Assembly (NCBI RefSeq): GCF_002157835.1
Contig: NZ_CP020809.1
Location: 3,038,001-3,102,000, forward strand
Direction: 5' to 3'
Length of the DNA: 64,000 nt
From: Mycobacterium dioxanotrophicus
GTDB taxonomy: Bacteria > Actinomycetota > Actinomycetes > Mycobacteriales > Mycobacteriaceae
The notes under the pieces were generated by a model. It had not been told where the DNA came from. It made no database searches and saw only the letters and a program-made list of their open reading frames with translations. This document shows, piece by piece, positions 1-14,191 of this stretch (position 1 is the stretch's first letter; every line of letters starts with the position of its first letter). The position numbers were made by a program, and so were the translations under genes.

Positions 1-1527
1 GGGGTGCGTCAGGGCGCACACGTCGGCGTGCTGATGGAGACGCGGCCCAGCGCGCTGGTGGCCATCGCCGCGCTGTCGCGCCTGGGTGCCGTGGCCGTGT
101 TGATGCCGCCCGATGTGGATCTGGCGGAAGCTGCGCGGCTGGGCGGGGTGTCGGAGATCATCGCGGACCCGAGCCATCTTGAGGCGGCCCGGCAGCTGGA
201 GACCCGGGTCCTGGTGCTGGGCGGCGGCGAGAACCGCGACCTGCACCTGCCCGAGGACTCCGACGTCATCGACATGGAGCAGATCAACCCAGACGTGGTC
301 GAGCTGCCCGGCTGGTACCGATCCAACCCCGGCCTGGCGCGCGACCTCGCCTTCGTCGCGTTCACCACGGTCGGTGGCGAACTCGTCGCCCGGCAGATCA
401 CCAACTTCCGGTGGGCGCTGTCGGCGTTCGGCACCGCGTCGGCGGCCAACCTCGGCCGCGGGGACACGGTGTACTGCCTGACGCCGCTGCACCACCAGTC
501 CGGACTGCTGGTCGCCCTCGGCGGGGCGGTCGTGGGTGGCTCGCGCATCGCGCTGTCGCGCGGTCTGCAGCCCGACCGGTTCCTCCAGGAGATCCGCCAG
601 TACGGCGTCACGGTCGTCTCCTACACCTGGGCGATGCTGCGCGAGGTCATCGACGACCCGTCCTTCTCGCTCGTCGGCTCACATCCGGTGCGGCTGTTCA
701 TCGGCTCCGGCATGCCCGCAGGACTGTGGAAGCGGGTGGTCGAGATCTTCGAGCCCGCCCAGGTGGTGGAGTTCTTCGCGACCACCGACGGGCAGGCAGT
801 GCTGGCCAACGTGGCCGGCGCCAAGATCGGCAGCAAGGGCCGGCCACTGCCCGGCGCCGGGCACGTCGAATTGGCCGCCTACGACGCCGACGACGATCTC
901 ATTCTCGAGGATGAGCAGGGCTTCGTCCGCAAGGCCGATCCGAACGAGGTCGGCGTGCTGCTGGCCCATCCGCGTGGGCCGGTCGACCCGACCGCCGCGG
1001 TCAAGCGCGGTGTCTTCGCACCGGCCGACACCTGGGTGTCCACCGAGTTCCTGTTCCGCCGCGATGAGGACGGCGACTACTGGCAGGTGGACAACCGCAC
1101 CGCCGTGATCCACACCGAGCGCGGACCCGTCTACGGCACCCCGATCAGCGACGCCGTGGGACGCCTCGACGCCGTCGACCTCGCCGTCACCTACGGCGTC
1201 GACCTGGGCGGTCAGCAGGTGGCCGTCACTGCTCTGGCGCTCCGCCCGGGCGGCAGCATCCCTACCGCCGATCTCACGCACGCACTCGCGGACCTGCCGG
1301 TGGGCAACCCGCCGGACTTCGTGCACGTGGTGGCCGACATGGAACTCGGCGCGTCGTACCGGCCGATGGCGGGCCCGTTGCAGGTTGCCGGACTTCCGAA
1401 ACCGGCCCGGCGTAACTCCTGGTACCTCGATCCCGATACCCAGACGTACAAGACGCTGACCGTGGCCGTATGGACCGAACTGAGCTCAGGACAGGGCGAG
1501 CCCGATACGGCTGCCGATCCGTCCTAG
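1..1527 (+). CDS. AMP-dependent acyl-CoA/acyl-ACP ligase domain, C-terminal part (Rv1683-like), 5' end outside window
   Basis: The reading frame is open from the first base, so this is the 3' part of a longer gene. The visible 508 residues resemble the adenylate-forming half of the mycobacterial Rv1683 family, described as a bifunctional long-chain acyl-CoA synthase plus lipase. Visible signs are the ANL-type N-lobe (GVLMETRPSALVAIAALSRL), a LTPLHHQSGLL segment like the family's PxxH region, and an EFFATTDGQAVLAN segment where the A5 motif (YGxTE) normally lies. The canonical P-loop (TSGTTGxPK) is replaced by FTTVGGELVARQI, so activity as a classical ligase is uncertain. The lipase half would lie upstream. 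The identity is supported by the downstream order Trm112, TetR, ABC exporter, mpg, tyrS. Confidence 0.75.
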   Translation, partial: GVRQGAHVGVLMETRPSALVAIAALSRLGAVAVLMPPDVDLAEAARLGGVSEIIADPSHLEAARQLETRVLVLGGGENRDLHLPEDSDVIDMEQINPDVVELPGWYRSNPGLARDLAFVAFTTVGGELVARQITNFRWALSAFGTASAANLGRGDTVYCLTPLHHQSGLLVALGGAVVGGSRIALSRGLQPDRFLQEIRQYGVTVVSYTWAMLREVIDDPSFSLVGSHPVRLFIGSGMPAGLWKRVVEIFEPAQVVEFFATTDGQAVLANVAGAKIGSKGRPLPGAGHVELAAYDADDDLILEDEQGFVRKADPNEVGVLLAHPRGPVDPTAAVKRGVFAPADTWVSTEFLFRRDEDGDYWQVDNRTAVIHTERGPVYGTPISDAVGRLDAVDLAVTYGVDLGGQQVAVTALALRPGGSIPTADLTHALADLPVGNPPDFVHVVADMELGASYRPMAGPLQVAGLPKPARRNSWYLDPDTQTYKTLTVAVWTELSSGQGEPDTAADPS

Positions 1528-1586
1528 CAGCCGTATCGTCGGAGCCCTGTTAGGCTCCGCCATGCGGCGCACCGAGTGGAGGATTG

Positions 1587-2144
1587 ATGACATCGCAGAC
1601 GAGCGGAAACCGTTGGCGGGTTGCCGTCACCGGCGCGGTGGCCGGTAGCGCACTCGCCGCCGGCTTGCTGGCCGGCGTCGGAGCGCCGATCGCGCTGGCC
1701 GATCCCGCGGCTGACGCCAATGCGAATGCGGCAGCGACGGCTGACGCGCCGCCCGCAGCACCGGAGATGACGGCCGACGAGGCGCTCGCCATCATCGACA
1801 AGGAGTACGACACCGGCGCGGGTGGCGGCCAGATCTCCCAGTTGATCCACTCGATCCTGCAACTGCGGGCGCAGGGCTTCAAGCCGTCGAATGGCAACCG
1901 CGAGGCCATCGTCGCCGCGCTGGACAAGCGGCCCAACCAGACGCCGCTGATCGATGCGCTCAAGAACACGCTGGCCTATCAGCGCAAGTTGCAGGCGCGC
2001 GCCAACGGCTCGCAGTCCTCGGGTGGCATCTCCGCCGGCATCAACCAGACCGGTCCCGGCCAGGTGCCCATCCCCGGTGCACCAGGTACGCCCGGCATCT
2101 CACTCGGCCCCGACAACTCCGGCATCAACGTCCCGATCGGCTGA
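1587..2144 (+). CDS. Secreted protein of unknown function with signal peptide and Gly/Pro-rich tail
   Basis: The protein has 185 residues. I chose the ATG at 1587 over the adjacent in-frame TTG at 1584 because GGAGG at 1578-1582 is spaced properly for the ATG. A basic start (NRWR) is followed by a hydrophobic core and an ALADP cleavage site near residue 38, typical of Sec export. An Ala-rich linker comes next, then a predicted helical region (residues 60-130) and a Gly/Pro/Ile-rich low-complexity tail. I do not recognise a catalytic motif. It lies 59 bp after the ligase gene and just ahead of the Trm112-like gene, so it may share their transcript. Confidence 0.7.
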   Translation: MTSQTSGNRWRVAVTGAVAGSALAAGLLAGVGAPIALADPAADANANAAATADAPPAAPEMTADEALAIIDKEYDTGAGGGQISQLIHSILQLRAQGFKPSNGNREAIVAALDKRPNQTPLIDALKNTLAYQRKLQARANGSQSSGGISAGINQTGPGQVPIPGAPGTPGISLGPDNSGINVPIG

Positions 2145-2147
2145 TCG

Positions 2148-2363
2148 GTGATCGACGACAAGCTCCTCAAGATTCTGGTGTGCCCGCAGGATCGTGGCCC
2201 TCTCCTGTTGGCCGGCAATGACTGGCTGTACAACGCGCGGCTGCGCCGGGCCTACCGCATCGACGACGGCATCCCGGTCCTGCTCGTCGACGAGGCTGTC
2301 GAGGTCGACGACGCCGAGCATCAGCGGCTGTTGGACCTGGCCGGCTCACCCGAAGCCGGGTAG
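2148..2363 (+). CDS. Trm112-like small protein (Rv1684-like)
   Basis: This 71-residue protein starts with GTG at 2148, three bases after the previous stop. It begins IDDKLLKILVCPQDRGPL and continues with a YRIDDGIPVLLVDEA segment, the pattern of the Trm112/UPF0434 family, whose eukaryotic member activates methyltransferases. Only one Cys of the usual zinc-binding set is visible, so metal binding is doubtful. Its 3' end overlaps the convergent TetR gene by 18 bp. The role in mycobacteria is unknown. Confidence 0.8.
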   Translation: MIDDKLLKILVCPQDRGPLLLAGNDWLYNARLRRAYRIDDGIPVLLVDEAVEVDDAEHQRLLDLAGSPEAG

Positions 2364-2951
2364 CTCCCCGGTCAGATACCGCTGCAAGTTGGGGCCGATG
2401 GTCTCGACAACCTGCTCGACCGACAGCGATTTGAACGGCTCAAGCTCCAGGATGTAGCGCGCCAGCACCACACCAAAGAGCTGCGATGCCACGAACTGCA
2501 CCCGTGTTCGGCCGCTGCCCGGTGGGTTGTCGACGCGGGGCCCGACCTCGGCGACGATGACGTCCTGCAGGAAGGTCCGCAGCAGCGAGATCTCACCACC
2601 GGCCAGGATCGAGCGCAACGTGGCGATCAACCCTTTGCCCATCTCGGAATCCCACAGCGGCAACAGAATTGACGGCAGCGTGTGGCCGAGCTGCCCGACC
2701 GGAACCTCCCGCAGCGGCCCGATCACGGTCATCGGATCGATCGGAATATGGATCGCGGCGGCGAACAGTTGGGTCTTGGTCCCGTAGTAGTGGTGCACCA
2801 ATGCGGGATCCACCCCGGCATCGGTGGCGATCGCCCGGATCGATGTTTTGTCGATCCCGTTGCGCGCGAACAACTCCCGCGCGCTGGCGAGGATGCGATC
2901 CCGGGTGTCGGACGGGCCCGGTGGCCGTCCTGGCCGTTTGCGTTCTCTCAT
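2346..2951 (-). CDS. TetR family transcriptional regulator (Rv1685c-like)
   Basis: The protein has 201 residues with an N-terminal TetR DNA-binding domain at about residues 13-60. The helix-turn-helix includes KTSIRAIATDAGVDPALVHH followed by YYGTKTQLF, the recognition helix and hinge typical of the family. The C-terminal half is a ligand-binding domain of the actinobacterial TetR type. Its ATG overlaps the stop of the ABC permease gene by four bases (ATGA), so it is the last gene of the minus-strand exporter operon. It very probably represses that operon in response to an unknown ligand, which is an inference from position. Confidence 0.88.
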   Translation of the reverse strand: MRERKRPGRPPGPSDTRDRILASARELFARNGIDKTSIRAIATDAGVDPALVHHYYGTKTQLFAAAIHIPIDPMTVIGPLREVPVGQLGHTLPSILLPLWDSEMGKGLIATLRSILAGGEISLLRTFLQDVIVAEVGPRVDNPPGSGRTRVQFVASQLFGVVLARYILELEPFKSLSVEQVVETIGPNLQRYLTGELPGFG

Positions 2952-3775
2952 GGGGTCCGTCGTCGCAGGGTCGCTGCCGCCAGGCCGAGCGCCAGGGCGG
3001 CGAAGCCCACCACCACGGCGATGTCACGCGCGGCGATCGCCGTCAGATCCGGATGGGAACCGACCTGCTGCAGCGCCTCGAGCGCATAGCTGGCGGGCAG
3101 CACGTTGCTGATCCACTGCAGCCATTCGGGCAGCGCCTCGCGGGGCACGATGATGCCGCACAACAGCAGCTGCGGGACGATCACCACCGGCATGAACTGC
3201 ACGGCCTGGAACTCCGTGCGAGCGAACGCGCTGCACAGCAGGCCCAATCCGACGCCGAGCACAGCGTTGATGATGGCGATGAGGAACACCAACAGCGGAC
3301 TGCCTGCGGTGCTGAACCCGAGGAACCAGAAGGCGACGATGCACGCCAGGCTCGCTTGTGCGGCGGCCGCGATCGAGAATGCCGTGCCGTAGGCGGCCAG
3401 CAGGTCGAACCGCCGCAACGGGGTGGTCAGGATCCGTTCGAGCGTCCCCGAAACCCGTTCGCGCTGCATGGTGATCGAGGTGATCAGGAACATGACCACC
3501 AGGGGAAACACGCCGAGCATGATCAGACAGGCGTTGTTGAACGGGCTCGGCGCGCCCGGCCGGTGTGGTGCGTCGTGGAACATGAAGTACATCAGCGTGA
3601 TGACCAGGCTCGGCACCACCAGGATCATCGCCACGCTGCGGTGATCGGCGGCGAGTTGACGCAGGATCCGACCGGTCGTCGCCAGGTAGGCCTGCGGGCT
3701 GAGCCGGCTGCGTTGGGTCAGGCCGCGGTGCGCTGGCGGATGACGGTCAGAAACGCTTCCTCCAGGGATGTGCAT
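2948..3775 (-). CDS. ABC-2 type transporter permease (Rv1686c-like)
   Basis: This is the membrane component of a drug/lipid-type ABC-2 exporter with about six hydrophobic segments, for example SVAMILVVPSLVITLMYFMF, LIMLGVFPLVVMFLITSI and IAVVVGFAALALGLAAATL. The ERVSGTLERILTTPLRR loop is characteristic of ABC-2 permeases. The ATG at 3775 is the first standard start and overlaps the ATPase gene by 58 bp. The family's conserved sequence begins near [16 protein letters not shown], just after the ATPase stop, so the true start could be a non-standard codon there. It is translationally coupled to the TetR gene downstream. Confidence 0.85.
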   Translation of the reverse strand: MHIPGGSVSDRHPPAHRGLTQRSRLSPQAYLATTGRILRQLAADHRSVAMILVVPSLVITLMYFMFHDAPHRPGAPSPFNNACLIMLGVFPLVVMFLITSITMQRERVSGTLERILTTPLRRFDLLAAYGTAFSIAAAAQASLACIVAFWFLGFSTAGSPLLVFLIAIINAVLGVGLGLLCSAFARTEFQAVQFMPVVIVPQLLLCGIIVPREALPEWLQWISNVLPASYALEALQQVGSHPDLTAIAARDIAVVVGFAALALGLAAATLRRRTP

Positions 3776-4464
3776 GACGTGTCCTTCCGGAGTTGGGCCG
3801 GGGTGGTGTGGGCGAGCACGCTGCCTTCGCGCATGAGGAGCAGGTCGCCGCAGTGGTCGGCCTCGTCCATGACGTGGCTGGAGACCAGCAGGGTGGCCCC
3901 GCGCCGGGACAGCTCGCGGAACTGCTCCCAGAGTTCGACGCGTAGCACGGGATCGAGGCCGACGGTGGGTTCGTCGAGTACGAGCAGCTCGGGGTCGGCG
4001 ACCAGCGCGCAGGCCAGCGATGCGCGGGTGCGCTGACCACCGGACAAGTTGCCGCAGTACGCGGTTCGGTGATCGTGCAGGCCGACCGCTTGAACCGCAT
4101 CGTCGGCGGCTTTGGCGGTGGTGCCGTATAGCGCGGCGAAATAGCGGACGTTGTCGATGACCCGAAGGTCGTCGTAGATGGTCGGATCCTGTGTGACATA
4201 ACCGACCCGGTGCCGTAGCGGGGCACTGCCGGCGGGGTGTCCCAGCACGGTCACCGATCCGGAGGCGATGATCTGGGTGCCTACCACACACCGCATCAAC
4301 GTGGTCTTTCCGCAACCTGACGGGCCGAGCAGGCCGGTGATCGCGCCGCGGGCGATCTGCACGGTGACATCGCGCAGCGCTGGGCGCTTGCCACGAATCA
4401 CCGTCAGCCCTGCGATGTCGACGGCCGGCCGTGATCGGAATTCATCAGACGATGAAGTCATCAT
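3718..4464 (-). CDS. ABC transporter ATP-binding protein (Rv1687c-like)
   Basis: This nucleotide-binding subunit pairs with the adjacent ABC-2 permease. Clear motifs are Walker A (GPSGCGKTT), Q-loop (YVTQD), ABC signature (LSGGQ), Walker B with catalytic Glu (LLVLDEPT) and the switch His (SSHVMDEAD). The frame extends upstream to 4500, but the tandem ATGATG at 4464-4459 follows a GGGAGG in the transcript and gives a more usual length of 248 residues. It is the first gene of the minus-strand operon ATPase-permease-TetR. The substrate is unknown. Confidence 0.9.
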   Translation of the reverse strand: MMTSSSDEFRSRPAVDIAGLTVIRGKRPALRDVTVQIARGAITGLLGPSGCGKTTLMRCVVGTQIIASGSVTVLGHPAGSAPLRHRVGYVTQDPTIYDDLRVIDNVRYFAALYGTTAKAADDAVQAVGLHDHRTAYCGNLSGGQRTRASLACALVADPELLVLDEPTVGLDPVLRVELWEQFRELSRRGATLLVSSHVMDEADHCGDLLLMREGSVLAHTTPAQLRKDTSCTSLEEAFLTVIRQRTAA

Positions 4465-4533
4465 GTAATGAATATCCTCCCGGTCGTGGACCGGTGTCAA
4501 CGGTGCCCGGCCCAGCAGTGCAGAATCGCTCGG

Positions 4534-5145
4534 ATGGGCGCCGAACTACTGGTGGGAGACCCGGTTGCAGCAGCCCGTCGGCTACTCGGCGCCCAGCTCA
4601 GCGGGCGTGGCGTCGAGGCGACGATCGTCGAGGTCGAGGCCTACGGCGGGCCGCTCGACGGGCCCTGGCCCGACGCCGCGTCCCACTCCTTTCGCGGCCC
4701 GCGGGGGCGCAACCTGGTGATGTACGGCCCGCCCGGGCGGATGTACACCTACCGCAGCCATGGCATCCACGTGTGCGCCAACGTGGTGTGCGGCTACGAC
4801 GGGATCGCAGGTGCGGTGCTGCTGCGGGCGGCAGCCGTCACCGGCGGACTGCCGCAGGCCCAAGACCGGCGGGGCGCCGCGGTGACACCGGCGGCGCTGG
4901 CTCGCGGCCCCGGCAATCTGTGTTCGGCGCTCGGAATCATCATGGAGGACAACGGAATCGACCTGTTCGACGAGCGCAGTCCGGTCCGGCTGCGGTTCGG
5001 TGCACCGCACGCGGCGGTCGACGGGCCGCGGGTCGGTGTCAGTGTGGCGGCCGACCGGCCCTGGCGATTCTGGCTCGAGGGACGCCGTGAGGTGTCCGCC
5101 TACCGGAGAAGCCCGCGGGCACCCGCGCCCGGCGACAGCGACTGA
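4534..5145 (+). CDS. mpg: 3-methyladenine DNA glycosylase (AAG/Mpg family)
   Basis: The protein has 203 residues, the usual length in mycobacteria when started at ATG 4534; an upstream in-frame extension to 4468 adds unrelated sequence. It removes alkylated purines in base-excision repair. Family motifs include [14 protein letters not shown] with the catalytic Glu, [32 protein letters not shown], and [14 protein letters not shown]. The gene is divergent from the ABC operon and 44 bp upstream of tyrS, as in M. tuberculosis (Rv1688-Rv1689). Confidence 0.93.
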   Translation: MGAELLVGDPVAAARRLLGAQLSGRGVEATIVEVEAYGGPLDGPWPDAASHSFRGPRGRNLVMYGPPGRMYTYRSHGIHVCANVVCGYDGIAGAVLLRAAAVTGGLPQAQDRRGAAVTPAALARGPGNLCSALGIIMEDNGIDLFDERSPVRLRFGAPHAAVDGPRVGVSVAADRPWRFWLEGRREVSAYRRSPRAPAPGDSD

Positions 5146-5189
5146 TCGCCGGACGGCTGAGCGATGCGACGATGCGGCATGATCTCCCT

Positions 5190-6476
5190 ATGTCAACGGA
5201 CATCCTGGAGGAGCTGGACTGGCGCGGGCTGATCGCGCAATCGACCGACCGCGACGCGCTGGCCGGGGACCTGGTCAACGGGCCGGTGACCGTGTACTCC
5301 GGCTTCGATCCGACCGCGCCGAGCCTGCATGCCGGGCACCTGGTGCCGTTGCTGACCCTGCGCCGGTTCCAGCAGGCCGGCCACCGGCCCATCGTCCTGG
5401 CCGGCGGCGCGACGGGGATGATCGGTGATCCGCGCGAAACCGGGGAACGGACCCTGAACACCGCTGACACGGTGGCCGACTGGGCCGGCCGTATCCGCGG
5501 GCAGCTGGAACGGTTTGTCGAGTTCAACGACTCACCGACGGGTGCCATCGTCGAGAACAACCTGAACTGGACAGGCGAGTTGTCGGCGATTGAGTTCCTG
5601 CGGGACATCGGCAAGTACTTCTCGGTCAACGTGATGCTCGACCGTGACACCGTGCGGCGCCGTCTCGAAGGCGACGGCATCTCCTACACCGAGTTCAGCT
5701 ACATGTTGTTGCAGGCCAACGACTACGTGGAACTGCACCAACGGCACGGTTGCGCTTTGCAGATCGGTGGTTCCGACCAATGGGGAAACATCGTGGCGGG
5801 GGCCCGGCTCGTGCGCCAGAAGCTCGGCGCCACGGTGCACGCCATGACGACGCCGCTGGTCACCGACTCCGAGGGCAAGAAGTTCGGCAAGTCCACCGGA
5901 GGCGGGAATCTCTGGCTCGACCCCGAGCTGACCAGCCCGTATGCCTGGTACCAGTACTTCGTCAACGCTGCCGACGCCGACGTGGTGCGGTACCTGCGGT
6001 GGTTCACTTTCCTGTCCGCCGAGGAACTCGCCGAGCTCGACGACGCCACCCGGACCCGTGCGCACGAACGCGCCGCTCAGAGGCGGTTGGCGCGGGAGTT
6101 GACGACGCTCGTCCACGGGGAAGGAGCGACCCGAGCGGTCGAACTTGCCAGCCAGGCGCTGTTCGGCCGTGGCGAGCTGACGGACCTCGACGAATCCACG
6201 TTGTCCGCCGCTCTGCGTGAGGCGAGTAGTGGACAGGTCGCCGAGTTGAAGCCGGGTGGTGCGGACACGATCACCGATTTGTTGGTGGCGAGTGGATTGG
6301 CAGCGAGTAAGGGAGCTGCGCGACGCAATGTCGCCGAAGGTGGCGTGTACGTCAACAACACCCGTATTGAAAGTGACGAGTGGATACCACAGCCCGCCGA
6401 CTTTTTGCATGACCGTTGGCTGGTGTTGCGACGTGGCAAGCGCAACATTGCCGGTGTCGAGCGCGTCGGGGCGTAG
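5190..6476 (+). CDS. tyrS: Tyrosyl-tRNA synthetase
   Basis: This class I aminoacyl-tRNA synthetase charges tRNA-Tyr. It has 428 residues from ATG 5190 (the frame is open to 5172, but the conserved N-terminus starts at MSTDILEEL). The HIGH-type motif reads HAGHL at residues 47-51, and the KMSKS-type motif reads KFGKS near residue 231. The tyrosine-specificity region ([14 protein letters not shown]) and [11 protein letters not shown] are present. A C-terminal S4-like RNA-binding domain follows ([19 protein letters not shown]). The rRNA operon promoter begins about 54 bp after the stop. Confidence 0.97.
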   Translation: MSTDILEELDWRGLIAQSTDRDALAGDLVNGPVTVYSGFDPTAPSLHAGHLVPLLTLRRFQQAGHRPIVLAGGATGMIGDPRETGERTLNTADTVADWAGRIRGQLERFVEFNDSPTGAIVENNLNWTGELSAIEFLRDIGKYFSVNVMLDRDTVRRRLEGDGISYTEFSYMLLQANDYVELHQRHGCALQIGGSDQWGNIVAGARLVRQKLGATVHAMTTPLVTDSEGKKFGKSTGGGNLWLDPELTSPYAWYQYFVNAADADVVRYLRWFTFLSAEELAELDDATRTRAHERAAQRRLARELTTLVHGEGATRAVELASQALFGRGELTDLDESTLSAALREASSGQVAELKPGGADTITDLLVASGLAASKGAARRNVAEGGVYVNNTRIESDEWIPQPADFLHDRWLVLRRGKRNIAGVERVGA

Positions 6477-6529
6477 CCCGACGGCTGCCGAGCCTCTGAC
6501 CAGGGCAGATGTCGCGGTGACCTGGGCAT

Positions 6530-6558
6530 TTGACTCGCTGTTAGCCCTCGCGTAACTT
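6530..6558 (+). promoter_or_regulatory. Predicted rRNA operon promoter (-35 TTGACT, -10 TAACTT)
   Basis: TTGACT at 6530-6535 and TAACTT at 6553-6558 are separated by exactly 17 bases, the housekeeping sigma spacing. They lie about 315 bp upstream of the mature 16S, where mycobacterial rrn promoters sit. Transcription should start near 6565. Only the hexamers and position support this; no second promoter was evident. Confidence 0.6.
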
Positions 6559-6872
6559 ATTGCAGGTCAGAGCGACGCGGCCCAGCCGCGGAGCGAGGAC
6601 AAAGTCCGAGAGAGTCTTCCGCTAAGGTGGGGGTTCCTCAGCGCCCGCACTAGAGATCGCGGCTTTTAGCCGCGGATTTTTGGTGTGGACGTCTCGGGTG
6701 TGTTGTTTGAGAACTCAATAGTGTGTTTGGTGGTTTTTGTTTGTTGTTTTTGGTTGCATTCTTTTTCCCGTTTAGGGTGTGACCTTTTGTTTTTTTGGAT
6801 GCCGGTTTTTGGTGTCTGTTGTTTGTGATCGGATTTTTCTGAATGTGAATTCTTTCGGGTTTTGTCCCGGGG
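6559..6872 (+). other. rRNA leader with boxB-like hairpin and conserved antitermination block
   Basis: This non-coding leader precedes the 16S gene. It contains a GC hairpin at 6658-6674 followed by a T-run, then at 6701-6732 the block that begins TGTTGTTTGAGAACTC, which matches the boxA-type conserved leader of mycobacterial rrn operons. The T-rich stretch 6740-6872 would pair with the 16S-23S spacer to form the RNase III processing stalk. The short minus-strand open frames here are shadows. Confidence 0.65.
6658..6681 (+). terminator. Terminator-like or boxB-like hairpin in rRNA leader
   Basis: A 7-bp perfect stem (CGCGGCT/AGCCGCG) with a TTT loop is followed by GATTTTT. By shape it is an intrinsic terminator, but it lies about 20 bases before the boxA-like block, where a boxB hairpin is expected in an antitermination leader. 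The function cannot be decided from sequence. Confidence 0.4.
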
Positions 6873-11854
<4,982 letters not shown>

Positions 11855-12013
11855 AACCCAACAAACACCATGTTTGATGAGTCTCAGTAAGAACACGCAC
11901 ATCCTGTTTCGCAACCACACCACAACCACACACGCGACCACTGTGTCGTGGGTGCACACCGCACCCCACCACCAAAACACACAAGGTTTCACACCCAGAA
12001 ACGGGTGAATAGA

Positions 12014-12130
12014 GTTACGGCGGTCCATAGCGGCAGGGAAACGCCCGGTCCCATCCCGAACCCGGAAGCTAAGCCTGCCAGCGCCGATGATACTACCCAC
12101 ACGGGTGGAAAAGTAGGACACCGCCGAACA
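12014..12130 (+). rRNA. rrf: 5S ribosomal RNA
   Basis: About 117 nt beginning GTTACGGCGGTCCATAGCGG and ending CACCGCCGAAC; the two ends pair. The CCCGGTCCCATCCCGAACCC core is the conserved 5S loop region. It is the last gene of the operon, 160 bp after the 23S, and is followed by a strong terminator hairpin. Confidence 0.95.
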
Positions 12131-12137
12131 CACATTA

Positions 12138-12171
12138 AGAATCGCCCCCCACACCCGTGGGGGGCGATTCT
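12138..12171 (+). terminator. rRNA operon terminator
   Basis: A perfect 15-bp stem (left arm 12138-12152, right arm 12157-12171) encloses a 4-base ACCC loop. The core is CGCCCCCCAC/GTGGGGGGCG. It lies eight bases after the 5S. The following sequence is only weakly T-rich (CATATATCC), as is common in mycobacteria. Confidence 0.85.
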
Positions 12172-12281
12172 CATATATCCACACACCCATATTTCATCCA
12201 CACAATTCACCGAATTCGACGATTATGTCGGCTTCGCGCCTGCCAGTATCCTTTGCGGGAGGGTAGGCAAGAAAGGCACAC

Positions 12282-13088
12282 GTGGTCGGAGAGAGACAAG
12301 GCGGCGGCGAGCGTCGGCCGCGGCGTGCATCGGGTGGCCAAGGTCAGCGCCGGCAGTCAGCTCCGCGCTCGTCCGGTCCGAACCGTGCGCGCGGGACACA
12401 GCCGCGCACCGATGACCAACGGACGTCAGACGTTCCGTTACTCGGGTCCGATATCGAGGCCAAGCAGCTGGCGCCGGAGGTCCGGCGTGAACTGATCACC
12501 CTCGACAAGGCCACCGCGGATTACGTTGCGCGCCATCTGGTCGCGGCGGGCAATCTGATCGATGAGGATCCGGACACCGCGCTGGCGCACGCCCGCGCGG
12601 CGCGCAACCGGGCCGGCCGTATCGCCGCGGTTCGAGAAGCGGTGGGCATCGCTGCCTATCACGCCGGCGACTGGGCCCAGGCGCTGGCAGAGCTGCGCGC
12701 CGCCCGCCGGATGGGCAGCAAGTCGGCCCTGTTGCCGATGATCGCCGACTGCGAACGGGGGGTGGGGCGTCCGGAACGCGCCATCGAGCTGGCCCGCAGT
12801 GACGAGGCCGCCGCACTCACCGGCGATGACGCCGACGAGTTGCGCATCGTCGTCGCGGGCGCCCGGTCCGATCTGGGGCAGTTCGAACAGGCCCTCGCGA
12901 TTCTCTCGACCCCACAACTGGATCCGGCCCAAACCGGCCAGACTGCGGCGCGGTTGTTCTACGTCTACGCCGATACGCTGCTGGCGCTCGAGCGTTCGGA
13001 CGAAGCGCTGCAGTGGTTCATCAATGCGGCCGCGTCCGACGTGGACGGCGTCACCGACGCCGAGGACCGGGTCACGGAACTCGCCTGA
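12282..13088 (+). CDS. TPR-like protein of unknown function (Rv1691-like)
   Basis: A 268-residue protein with a basic, Gly/Arg/Ser-rich, probably disordered first 50 residues, then an Ala-rich all-helical region with tetratricopeptide-like periodicity, for example AVGIAAYHAGDWAQALAELR, ADCERGVGRPERAIELA and LFYVYADTLLALERSDEALQ. No catalytic motif is seen. GTG 12282 is the only good start near the rRNA terminator. It heads the block TPR protein, small protein, tlyA, nadK, recN, conserved in mycobacteria. Function is unknown; a scaffold or adaptor role is suggested only by the fold. Confidence 0.82.
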   Translation: MVGERQGGGERRPRRASGGQGQRRQSAPRSSGPNRARGTQPRTDDQRTSDVPLLGSDIEAKQLAPEVRRELITLDKATADYVARHLVAAGNLIDEDPDTALAHARAARNRAGRIAAVREAVGIAAYHAGDWAQALAELRAARRMGSKSALLPMIADCERGVGRPERAIELARSDEAAALTGDDADELRIVVAGARSDLGQFEQALAILSTPQLDPAQTGQTAARLFYVYADTLLALERSDEALQWFINAAASDVDGVTDAEDRVTELA

Positions 13089-13165
13089 CGTGACGACGCT
13101 GGCCCGGCACGCGCGGTGGCGGTGGTCGTTGCTGTCCACATCTATCGACTAGCGTGACAAGCGCT

Positions 13166-13375
13166 ATGACTACCGATCCAGATCAGGTGCGGTCGCTGGT
13201 GGCCGCCGTGCTGGCTCAGCTGCCGGAGATGAGCGACGCAGACGGTGCCGATGTGGCCATCGAGGAGATCGAGGCCGTGGCGTCCCGGCTGGAAGAAGCC
13301 CACGGAGTACTCGTGGCCGCGCTCGAGTCGGTCGACAGAGGTGTGGCCGGCGGCAGTGCCGAGCCCGGTAGGTGA
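13166..13375 (+). CDS. Small conserved protein upstream of tlyA (Rv1693-like)
   Basis: The 69-residue acidic, helical protein starts at ATG 13166 (an in-frame GTG lies at 13154). Its stop abuts the tlyA start region. The sequence EEIEAVASRLEEAHGVLVAALESV looks like an amphipathic helix. No known domain is visible. In M. tuberculosis a similar small gene sits in the same place; there a HAD phosphatase gene (Rv1692) precedes it, but here only 77 bp separate this gene from the TPR protein. Confidence 0.72.
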   Translation: MTTDPDQVRSLVAAVLAQLPEMSDADGADVAIEEIEAVASRLEEAHGVLVAALESVDRGVAGGSAEPGR

Positions 13376-13381
13376 GTGGCG

Positions 13382-14191
13382 GTGGCTCGTCGGGCTCGTG
13401 TTGACGCCGAGCTGGTCAGACGTGGGCTTGCCCGGTCACGCCAGCAGGCGGCGGAGTTGATCGCCGCAGGCCGGGTTCGTGTCGACGGCATGCCTGCCGC
13501 CAAGCCGGCGACAGCCATCACGGTCGACGCCAACATCGTCGTCGCCGAAACCCAGGAGCGCAGCTGGGTGTCGCGCGGGGCCCACAAGCTGATCGGCGCG
13601 CTGGACGCGTTCGGGCTCGACGTCTCGGATCGGCGGTGCCTGGATGCCGGAGCCTCGACCGGTGGATTCACCGAGGTGCTGCTGGACCGGGGAGCCTCCG
13701 AGGTCGTCGCGGTGGATGTCGGCTACGGGCAGCTGGCGTGGTCTCTGCGGTCCGATGACCGCGTGCGGGTGATCGAGCGCACGAATGTCCGTGAGCTGAC
13801 GCCAGAGGCCATCGACGGTCAGGTGGATCTCGTCGTCGCCGACTTGTCTTTCATTTCCCTGGCGACGGTGCTGCCCGCACTCACCGCATGTGCCCGGCCG
13901 AGCGCCGATATCGTTCCCATGGTGAAGCCTCAGTTCGAGGTCGGTAAGGATCGCGTCGGGGCCGGCGGGGTGGTGTCGGACCCGCGGTTGCGGGCCGAGG
14001 CGGTGTGTACGGTCGCCCGAAGGGCGGCGGAATTGCACTGGCATGCTGTCGGCGTGACGGCGAGCCCGCTTCCCGGACCATCGGGCAATGTCGAGTACTT
14101 TCTGCGGCTGCGCGCCGAAACAGACGAGCCGCTGCGCGGTGAATCGCTGGAACTGGCGGTACACCGGGCGGTCGAGGAGGGCCCGCAATGA
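13382..14191 (+). CDS. tlyA: 16S/23S rRNA 2'-O-methyltransferase TlyA
   Basis: TlyA adds 2'-O-methyl groups to 16S C1409 and 23S C1920; its loss gives capreomycin/viomycin resistance in mycobacteria. I chose GTG 13382 over 13376 because the family begins (M)[15 protein letters not shown]; this gives 269 residues. An N-terminal S4 RNA-binding domain (residues 1-60) is followed by a Rossmann methyltransferase fold with the SAM loop [23 protein letters not shown] and [15 protein letters not shown]. The motifs look intact, so capreomycin susceptibility would be expected from this gene. It overlaps nadK by four bases. Confidence 0.95.
   Translation: MARRARVDAELVRRGLARSRQQAAELIAAGRVRVDGMPAAKPATAITVDANIVVAETQERSWVSRGAHKLIGALDAFGLDVSDRRCLDAGASTGGFTEVLLDRGASEVVAVDVGYGQLAWSLRSDDRVRVIERTNVRELTPEAIDGQVDLVVADLSFISLATVLPALTACARPSADIVPMVKPQFEVGKDRVGAGGVVSDPRLRAEAVCTVARRAAELHWHAVGVTASPLPGPSGNVEYFLRLRAETDEPLRGESLELAVHRAVEEGPQ

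Noticed and set aside
2669..4036. Long plus-strand frame of 455 codons opposite the ABC permease and ATPase genes
   Set aside because: Low-complexity His/Arg/Asp-rich translation typical of an antisense shadow in GC-rich DNA; the minus strand codes clear ABC proteins.
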